DNA from: Parendozoicomonas verongulae | GTDB lineage: Bacteria; Pseudomonadota; Gammaproteobacteria; Pseudomonadales; Endozoicomonadaceae | Direction: 5' to 3' | Length of the DNA stretch: 63,413 nucleotides | Assembly: GCF_009711465.1 (NCBI RefSeq) | Contig: NZ_SMME01000863.1 | Coordinates: forward strand, 1-63,413 | In this document: positions 8,944-16,786 of the stretch, in pieces | Layout: each line of letters begins with the position of its first letter | Numbering within the stretch: position 1 is the first letter of the stretch | Made by a program: the position numbers and the translations under genes | Notes under the pieces: model-generated | Told to the model about the DNA's origin: nothing | The model's database searches: none | The model's input: only the letters and a program-made list of their open reading frames with translations

Positions 8944-10479
8944 TTAAGAGCTGTAAGTACCCGGAGCACTATCAGAACGCCTGACACGCCCAAACAACAC
9001 AAACCCCAACGCCAGAATCAGCACTGGCCAGGAGCCAAAGTCCATAAAGGGTGTGCTGCCTGTCATACCGGGAATCTCCCCTTCCAGTACACCAGCCTGA
9101 TAGCGTGGGATAGAGCTGAGTATCCGCCCAAAAGGATCAATCAGCGCAGTCATACCATCATTTGTCACTCGCAACTGATAACGGCCGGTTTCGAGGGAGC
9201 GCATACGCACCATCTGAAAATGCTGCTCCGGGCCAATGGATGTGCCAAACCAGGTATCGTTCGAGACAGTCAGCAAAATGTCCTTACCAATCGCTTCACG
9301 GGCGGCAAAGTCCGGATACACCACTTCGTAACAGATATAAGCAGCAACAGGCTTACCCTGAATTGACAACCCCATTTGTTCCGGCGTACCGGCAGAGAAC
9401 GACGACATGGGCAAATCAAAGAAACTGATAATGCCGCGAATCAAACCCTCAAAGGGCACAAACTCCCCAAAGGGCACCAGCTTCTGTTTGAAGTAGTGGC
9501 CTTCCGCTTCTCCCAGCCCCACGAGACTGTTGTAGTAGATACTGCGATTGTCGTCTTGCCCTTCATACCATGGCATACCCAGAATCAAAGCTGTGTCGGT
9601 CTGGCTGGCCTGAGTTTCCATCTGTTCCATCAGCCTCGGCACATTCTGGTAAAAAGTTGGAATCGCATTTTCCGGCCAGAATACCAAATCCTTTTGCCAC
9701 TGGTTTTCGGAGAGTGCCCAGTATTTCTGGACTGTTTTATCCAGATGACCCGGTTCCCACTTCAAATCCTGAGAAATATTGCCCTGCACAGCACTGAACG
9801 ACAGTGGTTCCTCAGTATCCGAAACCGTCCATTCAAAACCTTTCAGTGCAAAACCACCTGCTGCAAACAGAGCAACGCCAATAGCTACACCCAGCAAAGA
9901 CCTACCTTGCTTCCGTGAAGAGACACATAGCGCACCAACCAGTGAACCTGTGAGTGCAACCAGCAACGTTAAACCGTACACACCCGTGACTGGAGCCAGG
10001 CCCGAAAACGGTGTATCCAAAAGGGTGTAGCCGGAAATAAGCCATGGAAACCCTGTCAGCAACCAGCTACGCAGCCACTCTCCAAAAACCCACAAGCCTG
10101 AAAATATCAGAACCTTTCGCCAATGAGCCTGCGCGCGAGAAAGACGGCTGTAGAGATATCCAACGGGAACAAAAAAAGCGAGAGAAAGGGCCAGTACAAA
10201 CAACCCCGTTAGAAAGCCTGCCAAAACAACAGGTGCATCACCAAACTGATGGATGCTCACATAAACCCAGGATGCACCAGTGCCATACAGGCCCAGGCCA
10301 TAAAACAGGCTGCGAATCGCTGCCGCCCTGGGAGACGGGGCTTTAGTGAGAAGAACAAACAGCGCTGCCACACTGGCCATCATCAAAGGCCAGTAATCGA
10401 AGGGGCTAAAGGCCAGTGTCGCAACGGCACCAGCCAGCCCGCCCAACAGATGGCCAGGCCAGAGTTTTGAGTTAAACAT
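8944..10479 (-). CDS. lnt: Apolipoprotein N-acyltransferase
   Basis: A 511-residue inner-membrane enzyme that N-acylates the diacylglyceryl-cysteine of lipoproteins, the last step of lipoprotein maturation. Six to seven N-terminal membrane segments are followed by a nitrilase-like periplasmic domain and one C-terminal membrane segment. All three catalytic residues are seen: Glu in FWPENAIPTF, Lys in YFKQKLVPFGEFVPFE, and Cys in AAYICYEVVYP. It is last in the phoH-ybeY-corC-lnt operon. Its ATG overlaps the corC stop as TAATG. The last codons (APGTYSS) run through a TAAGTACCC repeat end, so the extreme C-terminus may come from an inserted repeat. Confidence 0.96.
   Translation of the reverse strand: MFNSKLWPGHLLGGLAGAVATLAFSPFDYWPLMMASVAALFVLLTKAPSPRAAAIRSLFYGLGLYGTGASWVYVSIHQFGDAPVVLAGFLTGLFVLALSLAFFVPVGYLYSRLSRAQAHWRKVLIFSGLWVFGEWLRSWLLTGFPWLISGYTLLDTPFSGLAPVTGVYGLTLLVALTGSLVGALCVSSRKQGRSLLGVAIGVALFAAGGFALKGFEWTVSDTEEPLSFSAVQGNISQDLKWEPGHLDKTVQKYWALSENQWQKDLVFWPENAIPTFYQNVPRLMEQMETQASQTDTALILGMPWYEGQDDNRSIYYNSLVGLGEAEGHYFKQKLVPFGEFVPFEGLIRGIISFFDLPMSSFSAGTPEQMGLSIQGKPVAAYICYEVVYPDFAAREAIGKDILLTVSNDTWFGTSIGPEQHFQMVRMRSLETGRYQLRVTNDGMTALIDPFGRILSSIPRYQAGVLEGEIPGMTGSTPFMDFGSWPVLILALGFVLFGRVRRSDSAPGTYSS
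8954..8962 (+). repeat. TAAGTACCC repeat end (half copy)
   Basis: TAAGTACCCGG at the 3' end of lnt matches the terminal inverted repeat of the palindromic elements at 15765-15901 and 20924-21087. No matching right end lies nearby. It is counted as a half copy on the strength of the 9-mer plus the shared CTGTAAGTACCCGG context. Confidence 0.5.
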
Positions 10480-11351
10480 TACAGATGCGCGGTAGCTTTA
10501 GTCACTCGAAGAAGGCGTATACGACGGTTATCTGCATTCAGAATCTGGAAGCAGAGCTTATCCATCATCACAGTTTCGTTACGTTTGGGCAGGTGCCCGA
10601 ACTGCTGCATCACGATACCGCCAATGGTATCAAACTCGCCGTCGCTGAAATCGGTATTGAAGTGTTCGTTGAAGTCTTCGATGGGGGTAAGGGCTTTCAC
10701 CACAAACTCCTCGTTGCCGAGTGGTTTGATAAAACTGTCCTCTTCCACATCGTATTCATCTTCAATATCGCCAACAATCTGTTCCAGAACATCTTCAATG
10801 GTTACCAGGCCGGCTACACCACCGTATTCGTCAATAACGATAGCCATGTGATTGCGGTTGGTGCGGAAGTCATTCAACAGAACATTCAAGCGTTTGCTTT
10901 CCGGTACAACTGTGGCTGGTCGCAGGTGGTCCTTGATGGTGAACTTTTTACGGTTGTCTTCAAGAATCAGGGGGAGGAGGTCTTTAGCCAGAAGAATGCC
11001 CAGTACCTCGTCCTTGTTATCACCGATAACCGGAAAACGGGAGTGGGCAGCCTCAATCACAGCAGGAAGAAACTCTTCAGGCCGGCGTTCAGAATCAATG
11101 CATACCATCTGGGAACGGGGAACCATAATCTCCCGCACCTGCATTTCAGAAACCTGCAGTGCTCCTTCGATAATCCGAAGTGCTTCACTGTCTATCAGGT
11201 CGCTGTGTTGCTCAGTATCACGGAGCTGGTCGAGCAGCTCATCACGGGTCTGGGGGTCGCCTGAGAAAACCTGTTTCAGTTTTTCCAGCCACGTTTTATT
11301 GGAGCCGGAATTGGAACTGTGGTTACCGTTTCCCGGGTGGTCGTCAGCCAT
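10479..11351 (-). CDS. corC: CBS-domain protein CorC/YbeX
   Basis: A 290-residue cytoplasmic protein linked to magnesium/cobalt efflux and, more recently, to ribosome and tRNA-related functions. Two CBS domains (about 65-180) carry [12 protein letters not shown] and [27 protein letters not shown]-terminal CorC/HlyC transporter-associated domain ends the protein. ATG at 11351 (MADDHPGN) is preferred over an in-frame start at 11381. It matches Pseudomonas proteins and overlaps the ybeY stop by 8 bases, with GAGGAA upstream. Translation is probably coupled along the operon. Confidence 0.94.
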   Translation of the reverse strand: MADDHPGNGNHSSNSGSNKTWLEKLKQVFSGDPQTRDELLDQLRDTEQHSDLIDSEALRIIEGALQVSEMQVREIMVPRSQMVCIDSERRPEEFLPAVIEAAHSRFPVIGDNKDEVLGILLAKDLLPLILEDNRKKFTIKDHLRPATVVPESKRLNVLLNDFRTNRNHMAIVIDEYGGVAGLVTIEDVLEQIVGDIEDEYDVEEDSFIKPLGNEEFVVKALTPIEDFNEHFNTDFSDGEFDTIGGIVMQQFGHLPKRNETVMMDKLCFQILNADNRRIRLLRVTKATAHL

Positions 11352-11814
11352 TGTCTTCTGTTTGTTCCTCGTAGGGATCATTAAAGCCTAAAGAGAGCAT
11401 AATGCTGGTTTCCAATGCTTCCATGGTTTCAGCCTCATCATCTTCGATGTGGTCATAACCCAGCAAATGCAGTGTGCCATGGATTACCATATGCGCCCAG
11501 TGAGAGGTGAGAGTTTTCTGCTGTTCATCGGCTTCGCGCTCCACAACCGGGGCACAAATCACCAGATCACCCAACAGGGGAAGTCCCAACTCTACAGGCA
11601 AATCCGAAGGAAAGGAGAGCACATTGGTGGCGTAATCCTTCTGGCGCCATTGAGCGTTCAGCTCCCGGCCCTCTTCAACATCCACAATGCGAACGCTGAT
11701 TTCTGCTTCATCCCGCTCATCACGAACGGCAGCTGTCGCCCAGGCTACAAGCTGTTCTTCAGAAGGCAGGTTGCCGCTTTCGCCGGCAACCTGTAAATCG
11801 ATAAATACTGACAT
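11344..11814 (-). CDS. ybeY: Endoribonuclease / rRNA maturation factor YbeY
   Basis: A 156-residue zinc-dependent RNase that matures the 16S rRNA 3' end and acts in 70S quality control. The zinc motif H-x3-H-x5-H is intact as H112, H116 and H122 in [15 protein letters not shown]. The upstream NVLSFPSD and GDLVIC segments are also conserved. Its ATG shares a base with the phoH stop (TGATG), and its end overlaps corC by 8 bases, which is the usual gammaproteobacterial arrangement. Confidence 0.96.
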   Translation of the reverse strand: MSVFIDLQVAGESGNLPSEEQLVAWATAAVRDERDEAEISVRIVDVEEGRELNAQWRQKDYATNVLSFPSDLPVELGLPLLGDLVICAPVVEREADEQQKTLTSHWAHMVIHGTLHLLGYDHIEDDEAETMEALETSIMLSLGFNDPYEEQTEDNG

Positions 11815-12854
11815 CAGTGACTGCCCTGAGGTGCGCGCTGTTCTTTATGCATCTCATGGCGATCATAGGCCTCAACAATCCGTTGCACCAGCGGATGACG
11901 AACAACATCACGGGAGCTGAACTGGGTCATTCCAATACCTTCTACACCCTCCAGCACCTCCTTGGCATGGCGCAGGCCAGACTTGGTGTTGCGAGGCAGG
12001 TCAACCTGCGTGATGTCACCGGTGATGACCGCAGTAGAACCAAAGCCGATACGGGTGAGGAACATTTTCATCTGTTCTGTCGTGGTGTTCTGGGATTCAT
12101 CCAGAATAATAAAGGCATTATTCAGAGTGCGGCCACGCATGTAGGCAAGAGGTGCTACCTCAATCACGTTTTTCTCAATCAGGCGAGTCACCCGATCAAA
12201 GCCCAGCATTTCGTAGAGAGCATCGTAGAGAGGGCGCAGGTAGGGGTCGATCTTCTGTGCCAGATCACCGGGCAGGAAGCCCAGTTTTTCACCCGCTTCC
12301 ACCGCAGGGCGCACCAAAAGAATGCGCTGAATCTCTTCACGCTCCAGAGCCTGCACCGCACAGGCCACCGCCAGAAAGGTTTTGCCAGTGCCCGCAGGGC
12401 CGATACCGAAGTTGATATCGTTTTGCATGATGGTACGAACATAATCCTGTTGATTCTTGCCACGGGGGCGAATCATGCCCTTACGGGTGCGGATGCTCAC
12501 TTCCTGTTCACTGGAGTGGGTGTCCAGCTCTTCCATGCCGGTTTCCTGAATGTACAGGTGCACCATATCAGGGGTGAGGTTGCCACCATTGCCTGTCTCT
12601 TCGTAGAGGCGCTGGAGAACATGACTGCCAGCACGAACGGGGTCATCATCCCCCGACAGCTCAAAACGCTGCCCTCGGCTGCTGATACGGATACCCAACC
12701 GGTTTTCGATCTGTTTCAGGTGTTCATTGAATTGGCCGCAGAGTTCCGCGTAGCGGCGGGCGTCGAAGGGCTCGATATCGAACTGCAGAGAATCTGGATG
12801 TGCGTTCAAAATGTAGTAATCAGCCTTTAGCAATGGAGTTATCTGTTTAAGCAT
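11814..12854 (-). CDS. ybeZ: PhoH-like ATPase YbeZ
   Basis: A 346-residue P-loop NTPase that works with YbeY in rRNA processing. The Walker A motif is GPAGTGKT (152-159). Walker B is [10 protein letters not shown] and a sensor-like [11 protein letters not shown] follows. An N-terminal KH-like region (about 30-100) is typical. It is the first gene of the operon here; miaB, which often precedes it, is absent. A 334-base gene-free stretch lies upstream, facing the divergent acyl-CoA reductase gene. Confidence 0.95.
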   Translation of the reverse strand: MLKQITPLLKADYYILNAHPDSLQFDIEPFDARRYAELCGQFNEHLKQIENRLGIRISSRGQRFELSGDDDPVRAGSHVLQRLYEETGNGGNLTPDMVHLYIQETGMEELDTHSSEQEVSIRTRKGMIRPRGKNQQDYVRTIMQNDINFGIGPAGTGKTFLAVACAVQALEREEIQRILLVRPAVEAGEKLGFLPGDLAQKIDPYLRPLYDALYEMLGFDRVTRLIEKNVIEVAPLAYMRGRTLNNAFIILDESQNTTTEQMKMFLTRIGFGSTAVITGDITQVDLPRNTKSGLRHAKEVLEGVEGIGMTQFSSRDVVRHPLVQRIVEAYDRHEMHKEQRAPQGSH

Positions 12855-13188
12855 ATATCGGGGCAGAAAGCTTTAAAAGCAAGGGCGGGAGAGTTAATAA
12901 AGACAAAAAGAGGATTCCTCATCATTAAGACCCAAACCAGTCGATTCGCAAAAGATAAAGTTCAGACCACACCACCATTGTAAAATCTTGGTAAAGAAAT
13001 TTCAGCACTTTGAAAAGGATGTGTAATGTCAGCGATCTTTGCACAATTGTTAGCCAGAAGTGCCCCCCTGAACTGTTTTCACAGCAAGCAACTTTTGCCA
13101 TATTGTGCAGCTGGTGTTGGGTAGCCATTCCAGGCTTGTCGAGACACAAAAAAACAATCTTTACAGTGCTTTAGATAGAGGGATTTTA
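12855..13188. other. 334-base divergent intergenic region
   Basis: No gene is supported here. It must carry the promoters for phoH (minus) and the fatty acyl-CoA reductase gene (plus). I found no sigma-70 pair with good spacing and no strong hairpin. A run of seven A occurs at about 13147-13153, before the reductase ribosome site AGAGGGA. Confidence 0.5.
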
Positions 13189-15171
13189 ATGAATTATTTC
13201 GTTACCGGTGGCACAGGATTTATAGGCCGTTTTCTGGTAGAAAAACTTCTGGCACGTGGCGGTACGGTTCACGTATTAGTGCGGGAAAGCTCCCTCGATA
13301 AGCTGGAGGCACTAAAAGAGCGTGTGGGAGCCGGAGCCGAGCGCATCCACCCTGTAGTTGGTGATCTCACCCAGGCGGCGCTGGGTCTGAGTGATAACGA
13401 TCAGGCAGCCCTGACGGGCAAGATTGATCACTTCTTCCACCTCGCAGCCATCTACGACTTGCAGGCCGATGCAGACTCTCAAGAGCGCGCCAACGTTGAG
13501 GGCACCCGTGCTGCTGTTGTATGTGCGCAAAATCTAAAGGCAGGTTGCTTCCACCATGTCAGCTCCATCGCGGCTGCTGGCTTGTATCGCGGCACCTTCC
13601 GTGAAGATATGTTTGAAGAGGCAGAGCACCTCGATAATCCTTACCTGCGCACCAAGCATCTGGCAGAAAAAGTGGTGCGGGATGAAAGCAACGGTATGGC
13701 CTGGAAGGTATATCGTCCGGGCATGGTTGTCGGCCATTCCCAAACGGGTGAAATCGATAAGATCGATGGCCCGTACTACTTCTTCAAACTGCTGCAAAAG
13801 CTGCGTCGGACCCTGCCACCCTGGATGCCAACCATTGGCGTAGAGGGCGGCCGCATGAATATTGTGCCGGTGGATTACGTGGTGAATGCCATGGATCATA
13901 TCGCTCACAGTGCCGAGGTTGACACCCAGTGCTTCCACCTCACCGACCCAGAGCCTGCCAAAGTAGGCGAAGTAATGAATATCTTTGCCGAAGCTGGTCA
14001 TGCACCCAAAATGGCCATGCGTATCGATGCCCGCATGTTTGCCTTTGTTCCCAAGATGATTCGTGATGGCATTACCAAACTGCCACCGGTACAGCGCATT
14101 CGTAACGCAATTCTTCAGGATATGGGTATTCCCCCGGAAACCCTGAAGTTTCTGAACTACCCCACCAAATTTGATAACCGTGATACTGAGCGTGCACTGA
14201 AAGGCTCAGATATCGCCTGCCCTCCCCTGCAAACCTATGCGGCCAAAGTTTGGGATTACTGGGAACGAAACCTTGATCCTGAGCTGTCAATTGATCGCAC
14301 ATTGAGAGGCCGGGTAGCAGGTAAAATCATCATGGTAACCGGTGCAACATCGGGTATCGGTAAAGCCACAGCCCTGAAACTAGGCGAAACTAATGCCAAG
14401 ATTCTGCTGGTCGCAAGAACACCGGAAAATCTGGAAGAAACCAAGTACGAAATCGAGCAGATGGGGGGCGAAGCCCATATCTACCGTTGCGACATTTCCG
14501 ATACAAGCGACTGTGACCGACTGGTTCAGGAAGTGCTGCAGGATCATGGATATATTGATGTACTGATAAACAACGCCGGTCGCTCCATTCGTCGTTCTCT
14601 GGCACTGTCATTTGATCGTTTCCACGATTTTGAACGTACTATGCAGTTGAACTATTTTGGTGCACTGAAGCTGATTTTAGGTTTTTCCCCAGCCATGCTG
14701 GAGCGTAAGAGCGGCCACATCATCAATATTTCTTCCATTGGAGTGTTAACTAAGGCGCCACGTTTCTCGGCCTATGTGGCCTCTAAGTCAGCACTGGATT
14801 CTTTCTCTCGTTGTGCAGCGGCCGAGTTCTCTGATCGCAATGTGAAGTTCACCACTATTAATATGCCGTTGGTGAAAACCCCGATGATCGGTCCTACCAA
14901 AATCTACGACTCCGTACCAACCCTGACACCAGAAGAGGCGGCGGATATGGTGTGTGAGGCCATTATCAATCAACCTAAGCGCATTGCGACCCGTCTGGGC
15001 ATTTTTGCTCAGGTGATGAATGCGGTTGCACCTCAAATGAGTGAGATCATTATGAATACCGGATTCAAGATGTTCCCGGATTCAAGTGCTGCTCAGGGCA
15101 AGGATAAGAAAGAGGCGATTTCTTCCGAGCAGGTGGCCTTTGCTGCTTTGATGCGGGGTATTTACTGGTAA
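13189..15171 (+). CDS. Alcohol-forming fatty acyl-CoA reductase (two-domain SDR)
   Basis: A 660-residue, two-domain NAD(P)H-dependent reductase. The N-terminal extended-SDR domain has TGGTGFIGRFL (6-16), HHVSSIAAAG and Y-x3-K in YLRTK. The C-terminal classical SDR domain has VTGATSGIG (about 380), NNAGRSIRRSLALSFDRF and YVASK. Length, domain order and many segments, such as the ending ALMRGIYW, match the characterised Marinobacter aquaeolei enzyme of 661 residues as I remember it. That enzyme reduces fatty acyl-CoA to fatty alcohol, a precursor for wax esters. ATG at 13189 is preceded by AGAGGGA; the in-frame ATG at 13105 gives a non-homologous extension. No wax ester synthase is nearby. A strong hairpin follows. 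Confidence 0.92.
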   Translation: MNYFVTGGTGFIGRFLVEKLLARGGTVHVLVRESSLDKLEALKERVGAGAERIHPVVGDLTQAALGLSDNDQAALTGKIDHFFHLAAIYDLQADADSQERANVEGTRAAVVCAQNLKAGCFHHVSSIAAAGLYRGTFREDMFEEAEHLDNPYLRTKHLAEKVVRDESNGMAWKVYRPGMVVGHSQTGEIDKIDGPYYFFKLLQKLRRTLPPWMPTIGVEGGRMNIVPVDYVVNAMDHIAHSAEVDTQCFHLTDPEPAKVGEVMNIFAEAGHAPKMAMRIDARMFAFVPKMIRDGITKLPPVQRIRNAILQDMGIPPETLKFLNYPTKFDNRDTERALKGSDIACPPLQTYAAKVWDYWERNLDPELSIDRTLRGRVAGKIIMVTGATSGIGKATALKLGETNAKILLVARTPENLEETKYEIEQMGGEAHIYRCDISDTSDCDRLVQEVLQDHGYIDVLINNAGRSIRRSLALSFDRFHDFERTMQLNYFGALKLILGFSPAMLERKSGHIINISSIGVLTKAPRFSAYVASKSALDSFSRCAAAEFSDRNVKFTTINMPLVKTPMIGPTKIYDSVPTLTPEEAADMVCEAIINQPKRIATRLGIFAQVMNAVAPQMSEIIMNTGFKMFPDSSAAQGKDKKEAISSEQVAFAALMRGIYW

Positions 15172-15179
15172 TAAGTTGT

Positions 15180-15210
15180 GTTGGGTTACGCCACTGCGTG
15201 GCAAGCCCAA
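15180..15210 (+). repeat. Short inverted repeat 3' of the acyl-CoA reductase gene
   Basis: TTGGG and CCCAA flank GCCAC-TGC-GTGGC, giving an interrupted stem of about 10 bp immediately before the larger hairpin at 15211-15263. It may be part of a compound terminator or a REP-like repeat. Confidence 0.45.
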
Positions 15211-15263
15211 CCTTACTATCAAGCCTCTTCCGACAGGCTGCCGGAAGAGGCTTGATAGTAAGG
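15211..15263 (+). terminator. 22-bp perfect hairpin after the acyl-CoA reductase gene
   Basis: Positions 15211-15232 and 15242-15263 are perfect reverse complements (22 bp) around a 9-base loop ACAGGCTGC. GTCGGTTTG follows. It begins 40 bases past the reductase stop and faces the convergent 15292-15789 gene. The stem is far longer than a standard terminator needs, so it may be a repeat element used as one. Confidence 0.7.
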
Positions 15264-15291
15264 TCGGTTTGAAGTAGTGCTTGAATCCAGC

Positions 15292-15789
15292 TTAACGCCT
15301 CTTAGGTGAGCGAGTAATCATTGGTTTAAGTGCTACCGAAGGTTCCGCGCTGGGAAAGGAGCGCCTAATCGCTGGCTTAAGTACTGACGAGCGCTGCTTC
15401 CTGGGTTCACTTTTCAGATACTGACTGTACCGTTTCCATGAAACACGTTCTGGGGGATAGGTAACATAGTTTTTATAAGAAACGACAGTGGCGATCTTTT
15501 GATGGCCCTTTTTGTCTATAGTTATTGTTACCGAGCCGGTTCCAGAGTCGGTTTCAGAAATTGGGCCTACGGCAACTGGACATCCAAGACATTCTTTTTT
15601 TTCATTATAAGCAATCCATATGGCATTCAGGCCAGGGCGTTGATATAGATTTAACCACTCTTTATGGCCATCATCTTGAAAAATGACTTCTAGTTGATAT
15701 ATACGATATAAACGATACTTTGCATAAGCAGAGCTACAAGCAACCAATAAAAGAAGTACGACACTAAGTACCCAAACCTTTGCTTTCAC
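15292..15789 (-). CDS. Small lipoprotein-like protein of unknown function
   Basis: With GTG at 15789 this is a 165-residue protein. Its N-terminus VKAKVWVLSVVLLLLVACSS reads as a signal peptide with a lipobox-like LVAC, so it may be a lipoprotein or secreted. The C-terminal 45 residues are basic and Ser/Pro-rich (KPAIRRSFPSAEPSVALKP). An in-frame ATG at 15915 would add 42 residues, but that stretch is the translation of the palindromic repeat at 15765-15901 and is unlikely to be protein sequence. The repeat even covers the GTG and first codons. I do not recognise the family. Confidence 0.6.
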   Translation of the reverse strand: MKAKVWVLSVVLLLLVACSSAYAKYRLYRIYQLEVIFQDDGHKEWLNLYQRPGLNAIWIAYNEKKECLGCPVAVGPISETDSGTGSVTITIDKKGHQKIATVVSYKNYVTYPPERVSWKRYSQYLKSEPRKQRSSVLKPAIRRSFPSAEPSVALKPMITRSPKRR

Positions 15790-15901
15790 ATACCCTGGCG
15801 ACGTCTTTTTCCGCTCTTGTTTCGTCTTAACTCTGGTCACGCAGCGGGCTACGCTCCCGACGTTGTGCCTTGAAGTGCGAAAGCAGAGGTTAGGGTACTT
15901 A
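15765..15901. repeat. Palindromic TAAGTACCC element, copy B
   Basis: This 137-bp element is bounded by TAAGTACCC (15765-15773) and GGGTACTTA (15893-15901), with imperfect terminal repeats continuing inward (AAACCTTTGCTTTC against GAAAGCAGAGGTTA). The centre CGCAGC-GG-GCTACG is at 15840-15853. The left arm is 82 bases, the same as in copy A, but the right arm is only 55 bases, so about 27 bases have been lost. The core GTCGGGAGCGTAGCCCGC is shared with copy A. Confidence 0.75.
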
Positions 15902-15988
15902 GTAATGAAATGCATAGGGTGAAACCCGCAAGCTAAAGTGATGGATTGTAGCCATCAGTTTTATGTGCAGCTAACCCAACAATGGTTT

Positions 15989-15997
15989 GGGTACTTA
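15989..15997 (-). repeat. GGGTACTTA repeat end (half copy)
   Basis: On the minus strand this reads TAAGTACCCAAACC, the same 14 bases that open copy B. It lies at the 3' end of the TetR gene, next to a short CCCAA/TTGGG inverted repeat. No partner end is seen except copy B 90 bases away. Confidence 0.45.
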
Positions 15998-16000
15998 TAG

Positions 16001-16630
16001 TTATCGTTTGTGTGGTCTTTTTCCCTCAAAGATCAAGCGCAAAGACAGCTTAAGATCAAACTCAAATCCCTCCGGCATGCCTTTATCTAACATCCCGTCT
16101 ATTGCCATCATGGCGTGGCCGTGAATTTGTGCCCAACAGTTCTTGGCCAGGAACCAGGCCTCGTACTCATCAGTAATGCTGCCTTGGGAAATTGCTTTTT
16201 CCATAATCTCCACCAATGCTGCGAGGGCGGCCGGTGGTGCACCATGCATAAACTCAGGTTTGCGCCACTCGTTTAAAGCCGGTCCAAACATAAGTCTGTA
16301 GAGCGCAGGGTTTTCCTGAGCAAAAGCAATGTAATCTTCTGCGCAGAGCAGCAAAGCTTTGTAGGCATCTGGATTGGACTGCGACGTTTCCTGCACTCGT
16401 TGCTCAAGCCTTCTGAAACCTTCTACCGCCATAGCAACAAATAACAAATCTTTATTGGGAAAGTGTCGATAAGGTGCTGTCTGAGATACACCCACATCTC
16501 GAGCCAGAGCCCGCAGGCTCAGTTTCTCCGGCCCAGTTTTGTGAAGGTGCTCGAATGCTGCCAACAACAGTGCCTGACGAAGATTACCGTGGTGATAGGT
16601 GGCTTTGGGGTGGCCTGTGGCTTTTGTCAT
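16001..16630 (-). CDS. TetR/AcrR family transcriptional regulator
   Basis: A 209-residue repressor. The N-terminal HTH is LSLRALARDVGVSQTAPYRHFPNKDLLF (about 34-61). The C-terminal part (LALLVEIME-like helices, AWFLAKNCWAQIHGHAMMAI) resembles the WHG ligand-binding domain. It is divergent from the RND efflux operon, with a cluster of inverted TTGACA half-sites between, so it very likely represses that operon and itself until an inducer binds. ATG at 16630 (MTKATGHPK) is preferred; an in-frame TTG at 16669 would lengthen it by 13 residues into the control region. Confidence 0.9.
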   Translation of the reverse strand: MTKATGHPKATYHHGNLRQALLLAAFEHLHKTGPEKLSLRALARDVGVSQTAPYRHFPNKDLLFVAMAVEGFRRLEQRVQETSQSNPDAYKALLLCAEDYIAFAQENPALYRLMFGPALNEWRKPEFMHGAPPAALAALVEIMEKAISQGSITDEYEAWFLAKNCWAQIHGHAMMAIDGMLDKGMPEGFEFDLKLSLRLIFEGKRPHKR

Positions 16631-16684
16631 GCGTATCGAGGCATAGCTTTTGAAATCATTATCTTTCAATAGTGTGAACGAAAG

Positions 16685-16708
16685 TTGACAATGTCAATAT
16701 TGTTGACA
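16685..16708. promoter_or_regulatory. Candidate TetR operator overlapping the RND promoter -35
   Basis: Three half-sites are packed together: TTGACA (16685-16690), TGTCAA (16692-16697) and TTGACA (16703-16708). The first two form a 13-base palindrome with one central base; the last two form a second inverted repeat with a 5-base spacer. The third half-site is also the -35 of the efflux promoter. Confidence 0.6.
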
Positions 16709-16731
16709 GTGATTACATGAAAACCTAGAGT
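16703..16731 (+). promoter_or_regulatory. Sigma-70 promoter for the RND efflux operon
   Basis: A perfect -35 TTGACA (16703-16708), a 17-base spacer and -10 TAGAGT (16726-16731) lie 56 bases before the adaptor gene. The -35 overlaps the inverted half-sites, which fits repression by the divergent TetR protein. Confidence 0.6.
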
Positions 16732-16786
16732 CCTCATTACAAGAACAAATACAACACCACCTAATAAAAACGGAACGAAATAGCCC

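Noticed and set aside
12925-13149. A 74-residue minus-strand frame in the phoH-reductase gap
   Set aside because: No ribosome site or recognisable feature, and it lies in a region that must hold two promoters.
15790-15915. A longer N-terminus for the 15292 gene from ATG at 15915
   Set aside because: The extra 42 residues are the translated repeat, and the GTG at 15789 gives a normal signal peptide.
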